Part shown: positions 46,139 through 56,305 of the stretch, one piece after another
Position numbering within the stretch: the stretch's first letter is position 1
How the letters are laid out: each line of letters opens with the position of its first letter
Assembly: GCF_000226115.1 (NCBI RefSeq)
Contig: NC_016457.1
Coordinates: forward strand, 868,001-932,000
DNA from: Thermothielavioides terrestris NRRL 8126
Lineage: Eukaryota > Ascomycota > Sordariomycetes > Sordariales > Chaetomiaceae
Length of the DNA: 64,000 nucleotides
Reading direction: 5' to 3'
Made by a program: the position numbers and the translations under genes
The notes under the pieces: model-generated
The model's input: only the letters and a program-made list of their open reading frames with translations
The model's database searches: none
What the model was told of the DNA's origin: nothing

Positions 46139-47492
46139 GATTGCGAGTGCTATGCTATGTTTACGGGTCGAGGGGATGAACCAGTGGGATCGGCGGTGAA
46201 TATGAGCAGAACAGGCGGCAGTTCCTTACGGGTGCAGCAGCACAGAGCACAGAGTGTGGGCGGCGGTGAGCACAGAGTCAGAGCTGGCGAGAACGATACA
46301 GCAACACAACAAGAGAAGGGCCGAGGGGGCAGCTCCGCGACATTTATCGACACGGCTATGTTTCACTCAAAACAGGACGGGCGAGCTGTTCTGGCGTAAT
46401 GCCGTTGCAGCACAACAGATCGCAACGTCATCAGACCTCCCCCCGGCACCCCAGACTTGCGGGATACCGTTGGGCTCTGGCTCGCATGCGCATCAGAACC
46501 ACTGAGGGGGGCTGCAACGGCCCATCACACAACACAGAACACCGCCGCAGCGTGAGCCAACCACTTAGCTGGATGGAGTTTTGGATGGCTTGGTTCTGGT
46601 TGCTGTGCTGATTGGCGGCCATGACGTAGGTGCTCAGGTGCTCAGGTGGCTCAGGGCAGGTCCGCAGTGCCACTGGGGCTTGGCGCGCTGGTGCTTGGCT
46701 GCAGGGGTTCCTTTTGCGACCTGAGCCGTGCCCTGTTTTGACCACGTTGGAGTCTCGGCAGGCAATCTTCCATCCGGGCAACCCTTGTAACAACTGTGTT
46801 GAGATGAGGTGACCCAATGGCGTTGTCGATACTTCTTTGCATGCCATATCTGTTGGTCGACTTTTCCAGGCACTTCCAGGCTGGCTCTGAGGGAGGATTG
46901 CCAAAAGGCGCCGGCGAGAACCGCTTCTCGGCTCTCAGCAAGAGTGGTCCTGGTTTTTTACCCGGCCCCTGATCTGCTGATGCGGTTTGCTTCTCGAATT
47001 CCCGACGCTCCGTCGGGCGCGCCTTCGCTGCGGATAAACTTGCAACGCTTGGGAAGCGATACGTTCCGAGACAATTGCCTGCCCCACATATTGGCGGCCT
47101 CAACCGCGCCAGCAGTGCAATCGCACGCCGCACGCTCCGCGGGGACGACTATCCTCCGGAAAGGTTCGTCGAGCGATCCGCATCTTCGGAGCAGACGCGG
47201 CAGCTGCCACGCGTCCCGCGGCTGTGTCCATCCAGCGAAGAGTGAGCACAGCCACGGTTGATGCGGAGACGCATCCAATAAGATAGGAGCCGCGGGTTGC
47301 CCAGCGCGCACACGCACTAGAAGCCCCAAAATCGGGCACAGACGAAGAGAAGTGCCGGCAACCGCGCGGGGTCGCGGCGAGCTCTGGGCAAGCTCGACTC
47401 GACGAGACAGTGCTGGCTTGACCGGGCGGTCGGGCACCATGTTCAATCCGTTCAGGGGCAGAGCAACGCCACCGTTGCCAACCCTCTCCAAG
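46139..47492. other. Intergenic, no gene recognised
   Basis: 1.35 kb between the SUR7-like gene start and the 3' end of the next minus-strand gene. Overlapping frames on both strands (46430-47490) have no recognisable domain. Confidence 0.5.
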
Positions 47493-48331
47493 CTAGCTCG
47501 CGTCGCGCACGGCCGGTTTCAACGATTCCTCCTCGGTGGAATTAACTCGAGCAAGGGGATTGTCCTGAAGGTCAGCCGCGTCATCCATTGGCTCAGCCGC
47601 ACGCAGGAGCCCTCCACCTTCCTGCGCCTGCTCGGACCCCGCAAGCCTGGCATTGTAAGCCTGAACCAAGCTGTAGAGCTTGCTCTCGCTCTTCCGGCGC
47701 CGCTCGCGAGCCCGGACGAAGTCCGTTTTAGAGGTGAGCGAAGCCGAGAGCTTTTCTTCGTCGTCGAGCTGGTCGAAGGACTCCCAGTCCACGAGCCCCG
47801 CATGAGCCATGCCGGGGGGCACAGCCTGGCTCAGCAGATTCTTGGATAGGGCATGGTCTGAGAAAAGATGGTAAACATCCTCCCGCTCGGGCCAGCGGCC
47901 GTAGATGAGCGATTCCCTGATGTGTGTCCGGTGCGTGTAATCCGGTTTCTCCACGATCTTGACCAGAAACGTCTTCGGCGGAGGACTCGGCCGGCTCGTG
48001 CCGCCACGCGGCTGCTGGCCGACGTAGTCGAACTCGAGCGGGCTTCTCTCAACGAGACCGGAGGCCATCTCCGGGCTTGCAACGACCGAGATGAAGTGGG
48101 ACGGGTCCTGTCAATTCCTCGGTTCACGTGTCAGATTGCACAGTCCAAGGACGGTCTGGACAAACAGGCGGGCGGACGAACGTGGAGCTTCTTGAAGACG
48201 TCGACCTGGCCGTGCCTTTTCAGCACGTGAAGCACGGCCCGCCGCTCCGACAGCGTTGCCGGTGCCGGCGACACCTTGACGAGGACGGTGCGAAATTTCG
48301 CCGGAGATGCTAGACCGGCGGCGAGAGACAT
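47493..48331 (-). CDS. Unknown fungal protein, possibly mitochondrial
   Basis: Two exons: 48331..48182 and 48107..47493, 254 aa. The intron has donor GTTCGT (weak at +3), a CTGACA branch site and acceptor TTGACAG, joining FKKLH to DPSHFISVVASPEMASGL. The N-terminal part, LASPAKFRTVLVKVSPAPATLSERRAVLHVLKRHGQVDVFKKL, reads as a strand-helix-strand unit followed by FISVVAS. A second globular part includes KTFLVKIVEKPDYTHRTHIRESLIYGRW. The C-terminal ~100 residues are charged and partly helical (RARERRRKSESKLYSLVQAYNARL). The N-terminus is basic with few acidic residues, which would suit mitochondrial import, but this is only inference. No characterised homologue is recognised. The consistent splicing and phase support a real gene. 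Confidence 0.75.
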
Positions 48332-50856
48332 TTGGCGGGCAGGCAACGGTGTTGGCCGTGACGGACGGGTTGTTGCGCAATGCTTGAAAAAGTGTTGATC
48401 TAAGTTGGATGGAAGGATGTGATGTCCCTGGGAATGGGCTTGTTGCCAAGCAATTGTGGGGCTTCGATTAGCGCAGTCACCAACTGCAACCTCGAACTTT
48501 AATGATCCTTCCACTCCTCATCGGTATTCCGTGCTCCATACGGATTACACTAGGTACTTTATCTTCCATTCTGTGTTGTCCCGATGGTAGGAACTGCGAC
48601 ATGTCTACGTACACGGAGTTGGGTAAGACCGGCCGCCAGGGACTCAGGATTTGCCCAGCTATCCGGACCCAACTTCATCGCACGACGGATGTCCAATCGG
48701 GCCTCGGCGAGGCTCGCCCACGGAATCGGGAACCTGCGCCAGCGGACCACAGCAGTGGCGCGGCGTTTCATCAGTCCATTACTCCGTACCGCCGTTCAAC
48801 AAGCGCTTTTCTCACACAAACCCGTCGGTCTGGTTGATGGTTGAGGGTATGGCAGTAGCCCGGCTGCAGGCATGAAGGATTCAGCCGGCTCTTATTTTTG
48901 GGATGAAACGATGGCTCCGCGCTTGTATGTATGTACATGCAGCAGGTGCAAACAAACAAGACCAAGGGATAGCACGGAGTACTCGAGACAAAGCAGACAG
49001 CAAAAGAGCCGTGGCGTCGATGCAGGGCGGCAGAGCCGCTGTTTCGAATTAAGTTCTTTGCATGCCGTCGGATTTATGGGATGTGAACGGCGAGTATGGC
49101 ATAGGCGCTAACCGCAGCAGCCGAACGATTTCAAGTCCATCATATCAGACTCAGCAATCGACCTGCAAGACGGCGCCACAGCCACGTGGAGGCTCACGAT
49201 TGTATGAATAACGATTGTGTACAGAAGTATCCACGCGTTATGGACAGAGAGCACAGCGAACTTGTGTACAGAGTAATCCGTAACGTATAACTCGGGAGTT
49301 GCTCCGTCCTGTATGTACACGAGGTACACTATCAATAAGCCCAAAAGAAAAGACTATCAGGGGCCCCTCGAGGCCGATGCAGAGACAGCAGTGGACGGAT
49401 TACTCTGGTACAGACTCCGTAATGCAAGTTAATGTCGGGCTTTGCCACGCCCCGGCCGGAACGGTTGGAAGAAGGCATGGAATCGGATCCACGCTCACTT
49501 TCCGTCGTGTCGTGTCGTGTAGTTACACAACACTAGTTCGAGTCATGCTGACCGGATTCCAATCAAATAACGGTCGTGAGTGTTGACATCGGGCCGGATG
49601 GCAGGGTTCAAATCAATGTGGCCCAGCCGCTCCGCAGAAAAAAGCGCCAATGGTGCAACCTCGGTGGATCGTCCCCTGCGCCCAAGTTCCCAAAGCGGCG
49701 GCACCGCCAATCGCTCCTTTGGATCTGGGCCGCTCGTCAGATGGGAACATCGACAGCATGTGAGAAGGGAGAAGACTCAAACTCACCAGAGCATCGGCCA
49801 TCATCGTTGCTGATTGCAGAATATAAGCAACTGATGCTTTGCTCGCCTATCTTTAACGTCCGTTATTTGAAATAAACTTTGGGTACTTCACGAAACGTCC
49901 GCAACCTTGTCTGTGTCGCCCTCCCCAAAACGACTCATGTACCCTGCGGAATGGTTCCGCTAGCTCTTTCCGACGGGCTGGATCGCCCACAGACATCGGC
50001 CCAGGACCTGCGCAGGGTTCTTCCACGCGCCGTGACATTGCCGCCATGACAGTGCGAAGTTGCTTCCCCTCGCCGCGGCACCACGCAGGGCAGCCAATCA
50101 GCGGCCCGGACAGCGCCCTCTGGCGGTTCATTCGAGCACCAGAGCCTTGCCCAATGATGAAACTTCCAGGACCCGGCTCAGCGGTTCACCCAGTGTAGGT
50201 GGTGGGCTTGCGGCCGCAATGGGAGGAGAGCACTGCAGCAATCATGGAATTTGCTCAACTGAGGCTAGGGCGTTTTGGGTGACTCGTTCCCTTATCAAAG
50301 TAGTGCGCGCTGCCTGCATTTCTGTGTGTAGTGTAATTCACAAGGGCGCTTGTGCTCGTTACTTACCTTGGGTTGCAAACAAACCGGTGTGGCTGCCGTT
50401 ATCGGGCCCTCCTGTCGCACTTCCTTCGTCATACCAGGACTCCGGCACTTAAGGCGGCTGGCCCGGACTGACGGGAACTTACCGGAATGCGTGACGACGC
50501 CGATTGAAGCCCGCCCTATGCGTACCGACGACACTCCGCGCCGCTGCCACGATCTGACGCAGATCTCAGGCCATCTCTTATAGTTAACGCTTCAGATCCG
50601 CTCGTTGGAGTGCTTGTAGCCCGTCACGGTCGCCTAGGCCCGGGAGCGCACGAACGAAGCGCCGATGCCTTCATAGCCACATCTTCTGTGGTTCCCAACC
50701 TCTATCACCCCCCGTGCGACGGCGACGGCGACGGCGACGGTGACTAACCTCGCATCGCCCGCCGCGCCCTCTTGCATTGGCCGGCCCCTGCCGGTCGGGG
50801 CCGACTTCAGATCTGCCAAGCATGCGCGCTTTGCCTCTGGAGCCCGGCCTGGCACG
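48332..50856. other. Intergenic, 2.5 kb, rich in the TACGGATTAC/TACGGAGTA motif
   Basis: No gene recognised. Motif copies lie at about 48539, 48778, 48973, 49273, 49395 and 49415, on both strands. From 50740 the frame of the following gene is open upstream of its first ATG, beginning with GTG; this is read as 5' leader. A (GACGGC)n stretch lies at 50718-50740. Confidence 0.5.
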
Positions 50857-52098
50857 ATGGTATGGGACGGCAGCGGCGACGAGGACCCGGTGCTTCCAGC
50901 AGCAAACGCCGGCGCACGACCGCCAACGCCACTGAGAACAGTGCAGCCGCCGGCAGAGCTCCAACACCAACAGCAACACCAACACCCCCAATACCAGTAT
51001 GGTTACCGATACCACCATCGATCCCAACATCAACATCAACAACACCGAACCGAACACCAACAACAGCTCCAACATCACGCACGCGATGCGTCGCAGATGC
51101 CACCCCCGTCAGTACCAGGGCCAACCGGCACGTTGCCACCCGAGACATCGGGCAAATTATCACCTTCACGCACCGTCGAAAGGTTGGCGCACAAGCTTAG
51201 CAGGCAGAGCCTGCAACTTGGCCCTTCTAGCGACGGCCAACTGCAGACCCAGCCAACGCCCTTGTTGCTATCCCCGCCGGACGGCCTGCAGGAACCCGAG
51301 TTGTTCGTGTTTCGAGACCGGGCCCAGCGCGCGGTTACTGACCAATCGCGACCGCACCCAGCGAGTGCTCACACGACCGAACACAACAGCAGCCCATCAT
51401 GGCTGCCGCCGGCTCCCGCGCTGGATGTGGGCGAGCCCATCGTGATCGATGAGGCCTACGCCGAGCAGCCCGACCACCCGCGCCTGTTGGAACTGAAGCA
51501 ATCGCAGCAGCGGCAAACAAGCGGGCAGCTCCGGGGCAGCTCCAACGCCCGCCTGGTCGACCAGCGCTTGGAGGACATGGTGATAACCGGGACACAGTGC
51601 AACGTGCGCAGCGAGCCCGGGCCAAGCGCCCCTGGAACAACAACAACAACAACAACAACAACGCCGTCTCGACCACCATCCTCTTACCCGATCATGAACG
51701 CCGCGCCGGCCTTCATCGAGCTCGATCCCGACTGCGCCATGCCGACGCCCGACCTCGAAGTGGACGACACCTGCGCAGAGGGGATAGACATACCCGACGA
51801 CCTGTTCTCATTCTCCCCGGCCGAGGGGAGCATCTCGCTGCGATCTGCGAGCCGGCCCGGAGGCATCAGGAAATACACGGTGGGCGGCGTCTCGCTGCGG
51901 TACCGGCTGGCTGCCGACGCCGCGCTGCGGTGTGCGAACGTGGTGCGCAGCCGGCCCCGGATGCGCAAGCGGACCGGGACTAAGACGCGGCGCGACAGCG
52001 CGCCGTCACTATCGGCAGTGGCGTCGGCCATGAGCTCCCCAGCCGTGTCGGTGGCGCCCTCGTCGCCTCTATTGCCTGCGTGTTCTCGACCTCCATAG
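50857..52098 (+). CDS. Disordered His/Gln-rich protein, function unknown
   Basis: Single exon, 413 aa from the first ATG (MVWDGSGDEDPVLP). No catalytic domain. Residues ~35-80 are His/Gln/Tyr-rich (QQQHQHPQYQYGYRYHH and similar). A short amphipathic segment RTVERLAHKLSRQSLQL follows. A poly-Thr run is coded by an (ACA)n tract at about 51636-51661. The most conserved-looking part is near the C-terminus: ELDPDCAMPTPDLEVDDTCAEGIDIPDDLFSFSPAEGSISLRS, then RKYTVGGVSLRYRLAADAALRCANVVRSRPRMRKRTGTK. The acidic-then-basic layout would suit a regulatory or scaffold protein, but there is no evidence of function. The frame is open 39 codons before the ATG. Confidence 0.65.
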   Translation: MVWDGSGDEDPVLPAANAGARPPTPLRTVQPPAELQHQQQHQHPQYQYGYRYHHRSQHQHQQHRTEHQQQLQHHARDASQMPPPSVPGPTGTLPPETSGKLSPSRTVERLAHKLSRQSLQLGPSSDGQLQTQPTPLLLSPPDGLQEPELFVFRDRAQRAVTDQSRPHPASAHTTEHNSSPSWLPPAPALDVGEPIVIDEAYAEQPDHPRLLELKQSQQRQTSGQLRGSSNARLVDQRLEDMVITGTQCNVRSEPGPSAPGTTTTTTTTTPSRPPSSYPIMNAAPAFIELDPDCAMPTPDLEVDDTCAEGIDIPDDLFSFSPAEGSISLRSASRPGGIRKYTVGGVSLRYRLAADAALRCANVVRSRPRMRKRTGTKTRRDSAPSLSAVASAMSSPAVSVAPSSPLLPACSRPP

Positions 52099-53677
52099 TT
52101 GGGTCGCGACCGCATGTTACCATTTCCTTTCCTTTCTTTGTCGGCGTCGGCGACGCCGCAGTAATAACCCTCTTCTGACCCTGGACCTTTCGCCCTAGTG
52201 TACAGGGATCGCTAAGCGCCAGACAACCTTTTTTGCTTGGGGTGTTAGACGGAGTTCGGAACAGGGAACGGGACTGGCGTTCAGATGGACGCTGGACGCG
52301 GAGGCGATACATGAACTGCATATCTCGCGGAGTTTTGGCGGTCCTGGGATATCACGGGAGTTGAGTTGCTTACGCACATGGGAAGATACCTCGGAGCTAT
52401 ACGGAATACGGAATACACAGGGGGCAATCGCAACGCCGAGAATACGGAATACACAGGGGGCAATCGCAACGCCGAGCGTTGCAAGACGCCCGGGGGGCTG
52501 TTTGGACCAGGGGGTCTTGTCACAAAGCCATTTATTTATCTTTTACACTTCAACGCCGGAGACAATCCGAGCTTTCGCAACAATGCACAAGGCAATCGCC
52601 TCGTTTTTGGGGACAAGGAGTTGCAATGCACTTCATCCATGACGCCGGGGGCGCAGACCCTCGTCAACCCTTATTTTGGCTCTCCACGTTTCGTCTCACC
52701 GCCGTTGTCTGGGCATGGACACCAGTGTGTTTGTTTGCTATGACTAGGGCCATTCAAGGGATGAACTTTCCCTTGGGTGGCAAAGGCTTCTCGAATTAGC
52801 ATTGGCGAGCACTCAGCCTCTTCACCCTCTCTCCCTGGGTCAGTTCTCAATTTCTTCGTTGCACCTCGTGGCCATCACATGATTGTCGCAGGCTTCGGCC
52901 ACGCGATCCCAGGGGTGCGTCTGTTTTTTTTTCTTCCCCGGATGTTTGTACACACATCCCCCGCCAACACAGGGAGAGAGAGAGGCCCGGCCGGGGTGTA
53001 GTTATGTACATACCTGAGTGCCGGAGGAAGCCGAGTGAGGAGAGTGAGAATGCCACCCCCCTCCCCGAGTCCCACATTCCAGCTGAACCGGCCGCTTTGT
53101 GCTGCTGGTTGGGCAGCGCAGGGTGTCTGCTCGGCCATCGCCGCGGGGAGTGCTAGGGGGTGACAAAGGATGGGCAACGCCGCTTTGTCAAGCAACTGAG
53201 TTAAGCCGGATCTCCACCGTCGTCACCACCGGCTGCCGGGTCGATGTGATCCTGGGGCACGGGGGGATTGGGTGGTTGGGGGGTGTGCCCAGACTTGGGA
53301 CGATGCGTAACGGACACCATCAGTCTGGAATGCGCGATCGTCTCGAGGCAACGCCCCGTATCTCCATTCCTCGGCCGGTCCAGGGGTGCATGCATGGACG
53401 AGAGCGTCTGTCTACAAATGTCTTGGATAGCCCCCCCTCCCCTCCTTCCTCTGCATATCTTCAGTTGCCATGGCAGGCTGAGTGAGATTGTTGACTTTCT
53501 GCTCGGCCCCCTTCACCTACCCCCACGGTACCCCCGGCGACCGATCATGGCCCCTTGGAGCAACAAACAACGACACACGACAACATACTTGCACCGCATC
53601 CCTACCGCGCAGCTCGCCATCACCAGAAACCCCTCGTACAGCGCGCCATCACAACGGCTTGCGGCCCCGTACACACA
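52099..53677. other. Intergenic, wetA promoter side
   Basis: About 1.6 kb with the 3' region of the His/Gln-rich gene and the upstream region of wetA. It contains a perfect 36-bp tandem duplication (52405-52476). The wetA frame is open from 53555 (TTG) but its first ATG is at 53678. Confidence 0.5.
52405..52476. repeat. Perfect 36-bp tandem duplication
   Basis: Two identical 36-bp units, 52405-52440 and 52441-52476, each starting AATACGGAATACACAGGGGG. They lie in intergenic DNA and differ at no position, so the duplication is recent or maintained. Confidence 0.95.
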
Positions 53678-56305
53678 ATGGCCGGTGTCCAGGGCGTTAC
53701 TTTCTCAACCAGCGGGCTGCCCCCGCTGTCGGCGAACAAAGAAAAGGGCGGCTTCTGTTGGCAAGACGTGGGGAACGAGGCGGGGTCGACCGACTTCTTT
53801 GACCAGTACGTCGAGCTAGGCGATTCGGACGCCGAGTCTGTCTGCGGGGGGAGTGGCGGCCTCGGCCAGTTCTGCGGCGCTTCTAGCCTGACTGTCTCGC
53901 CGCATATGTCATTTGCGCGGATGATCATTCCACCCGGCGGAGCTGCTCAGGGAGCTCACCAGACAGCCGAAGCCGCGCCAAGTCATTTGTTGCCCGGCAC
54001 CGCCGTCAACAACACTGCCAGCTCGAGTTCACCTCAAGTCCGCCCCCCGCAGCAGCAAGAGCAACATCACCAACAACCACCACCACCACCAGCACCACCA
54101 CAACAGCAACAACAACAACAACAACAACAACAACACTTGCACCCTCTCTACCGAAGCGCATCCGACATGACCCACCTGGGCAATACCGAGATCGAGGGCG
54201 CCAGGGCCCACTACAACGGCTTGAGCGATGCGCCAGGGGGCGGCTCCATCTCGGACTCGGAGCTGCTGAAGCTCGAGGGCCTGACGATGCGGTCGCCGCG
54301 CATCCACATCCCGCAGCTCTCCGCGTCGGAGCCCGCCTCGCCGCCGTCGCAGTCCACCAGCCCACGCAAGGCCGGCCGGCTGGAGTCCTTCTGCAACAAG
54401 ATCCGCACCAAGGCGGCGACGCTGCACGGAAAGGCGAAGCAGCCGCCCGACATGGAAGCGCAGACAGACGAGTCCCTCTCCGTGCCCGTCATGTCGACAG
54501 CCCAGATGGAGCCAGCCCGGCCGTCCGGACACTCCCGCCCGCAAAGCTTCCACCTCTCCGAGTCGCAGGTGCCGTCTCCGGCCCTCACCAGCGGCGTGCT
54601 CAACCCGACACTGCGGCCAGTGACAGCGGGGGACAGCGGCAACGACGCGGCCTTCGTCAACGGCTTTCTCGACGACCCCTTCATGCGCGACAACCTGCTC
54701 CACGGCCAGTTTGTGCCTCCGCTGCAGCTCAACGGCAGCGCCATGCCACAGACGCCGCTGCAGACGCCGCTGCTGGACGCCTGGCAGCTGCCCATGTCCG
54801 CGCCGAACGGCAAGCCGCTGTGGACAGCCGTCCCCGGCGGCACCTACTTCCAGGCCGTCAACGGGGACGCCGCCAATACCTGGTGGGACCCCTCCGCCGA
54901 CGCCATGGACACAGATTCCGTCCCGCTGTCCTTCCACGCCGCCGCCAACGCCCGCAACGCGACGCTCAACCTCGCCATCCAACTGCAGCACCAGCAGAGC
55001 TTCGAATACCCCGCGCCGCCCGGCACCGAGGACAACAACTTCGCCGCCGGCGGTCTGATGATCCACATGCCGCAGCAGCCGCAGGGCATGCCCTCCGCCG
55101 TGACGCACGGCGACCCGAACCACCGGCCGACGCGCGCCGACCAGCACCACCGCCGCCCCAAACCGCGCGCCCCGTCGTCCGGCGCCCGCCACCACCAGTT
55201 CGGGCCCGGCGTCTCCCCGCGCAAGGCGCGCACCGCCAGCGGCGGCCGCAGCACCAGCGCCAGCCGGCTCGGGTCGGCGTCGCCGAGCCCCAAGATCCCC
55301 GCGGCCTCGGTGGCCGGCAGCAGCGCCGCCAGCTGCACGGGCCGGCTCCACCGGCGCAGCGCGTCGATGCAGACGCTGCACCAGGCCGCGCCGTCGTCGG
55401 TGGCCCTCGCCCCCGACGCCCAGGCCGCCGCGATCCGCAAGCGCCGCTCCTGGACCGGCCGCCGCACCTCCTCCTCGTCGCTCCACCACCAGTACCACAC
55501 CCTGGCCGCAGCCGCCGCCGCCGCGGGAACCACCTCCGCCTCGTCATCATCATCGTCCACCGCAGCCACGACCTCATCCTCCTCCACCTGCTGCACCGCC
55601 AAACCCTCCAAACCCCGTCCGACCTCCACCACCATTCCCACCTCCTCCTCAACTACTACTACCAGCTACTTCCCCTCCCCCGCAACCGCCCCCCCAACCA
55701 CTGCCGCAGCCGCAGCCACTGGCCCCGCGGGCGCAAGCGCAGATGGTTTCGTCAACTACACGCCGGAGGACAGCGCGCTGCTGATGACGGGCGTGGCGCC
55801 GTCGGGCAGCTCCAAGACCAAGGCGCGGCGCGAGCGCGAGGCCGCCGAGCGCCAGCGCGAGTTCCGCGACCGCCTCGCCCGCATGGTCGCCGCCGCCGGC
55901 GGCGACGTGTCCAAGCTCGAGAAGCTCGAGCCACTGGGGATCATCTCCGCGGCGGCGGCGGCGGCGCCTGGTCCGGGTACGAAGGGGGCGGGGGCGGGTT
56001 CGGGTTCGAAGGGGGCGGGTCCGGGTTCGGGTTCGAAGGGGGCGGGTCCGGGTTCGGGTTCGAAGGGGGCTGGGAATGGAAATGGGAATGGGGCGGATCG
56101 GCGGCGGCATGGGCACGGGCACGGGGCGGGGGTGGGGGGCATGGATGTGGATGTGGATATGGGTGTCGGGATGGGGATGGATATGGATATGGAAGGGGTT
56201 GGTGGCAGCGGGGAGGGAAATGGGAATGGGAATACGGGAAGGGGGAGGAGCAGGGAGCATCGCGGGCTGGATGGGTTTAAGAAGGAGGAGGCGGTTGGGG
56301 TTTGA
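53678..56305 (+). CDS. wetA: Developmental regulatory protein WetA
   Basis: Single exon, 875 aa from the first ATG of the frame (MAGVQGVTFSTSGLPP). The N-terminal FFDQYVELGDSDAE element and the conserved C-terminal block near residues 685-765 identify the family. That block includes FVNYTPEDSALLMTGVAPSGSSKTKARREREAAERQ and then EFRDRLARMVAAAGGDVSKLEKLEPLGI. WetA acts late in asexual sporulation, downstream of BrlA and AbaA in Aspergillus, in spore-wall maturation and metabolic dormancy; in Sordariomycetes it also affects conidiation and hyphal growth. The middle is disordered with a Gln tract (CAA/CAG at 54098-54135), His-rich and Ser/Thr-rich stretches. The last ~105 residues are Gly-rich and repeat-derived (three 27-bp units at 55982-56062, then Asn-Gly, Gly-His and Met-Asp repeats), well beyond the family core. 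Confidence 0.9.
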   Translation: MAGVQGVTFSTSGLPPLSANKEKGGFCWQDVGNEAGSTDFFDQYVELGDSDAESVCGGSGGLGQFCGASSLTVSPHMSFARMIIPPGGAAQGAHQTAEAAPSHLLPGTAVNNTASSSSPQVRPPQQQEQHHQQPPPPPAPPQQQQQQQQQQQHLHPLYRSASDMTHLGNTEIEGARAHYNGLSDAPGGGSISDSELLKLEGLTMRSPRIHIPQLSASEPASPPSQSTSPRKAGRLESFCNKIRTKAATLHGKAKQPPDMEAQTDESLSVPVMSTAQMEPARPSGHSRPQSFHLSESQVPSPALTSGVLNPTLRPVTAGDSGNDAAFVNGFLDDPFMRDNLLHGQFVPPLQLNGSAMPQTPLQTPLLDAWQLPMSAPNGKPLWTAVPGGTYFQAVNGDAANTWWDPSADAMDTDSVPLSFHAAANARNATLNLAIQLQHQQSFEYPAPPGTEDNNFAAGGLMIHMPQQPQGMPSAVTHGDPNHRPTRADQHHRRPKPRAPSSGARHHQFGPGVSPRKARTASGGRSTSASRLGSASPSPKIPAASVAGSSAASCTGRLHRRSASMQTLHQAAPSSVALAPDAQAAAIRKRRSWTGRRTSSSSLHHQYHTLAAAAAAAGTTSASSSSSSTAATTSSSSTCCTAKPSKPRPTSTTIPTSSSTTTTSYFPSPATAPPTTAAAAATGPAGASADGFVNYTPEDSALLMTGVAPSGSSKTKARREREAAERQREFRDRLARMVAAAGGDVSKLEKLEPLGIISAAAAAAPGPGTKGAGAGSGSKGAGPGSGSKGAGPGSGSKGAGNGNGNGADRRRHGHGHGAGVGGMDVDVDMGVGMGMDMDMEGVGGSGEGNGNGNTGRGRSREHRGLDGFKKEEAVGV
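55982..56062 (+). repeat. 27-bp coding minisatellite in wetA, 3 copies
   Basis: Three 27-bp units (55982-56008, 56009-56035, 56036-56062), the last two identical and the first differing at two bases. They encode KGAGAGSGS and KGAGPGSGS twice; a partial fourth unit follows. They lie after the conserved WetA domain. Confidence 0.93.

Noticed and set aside
46651..47491. Minus-strand frames of 160-177 codons
   Set aside because: Two overlapping frames of equal quality, neither with a domain, credible start or splice pattern.
54029..55498. 489-codon minus-strand frame opposite wetA
   Set aside because: Arg/Gly/Ala/Val-rich shadow of the wetA low-complexity coding sequence; no start context, intron or domain.
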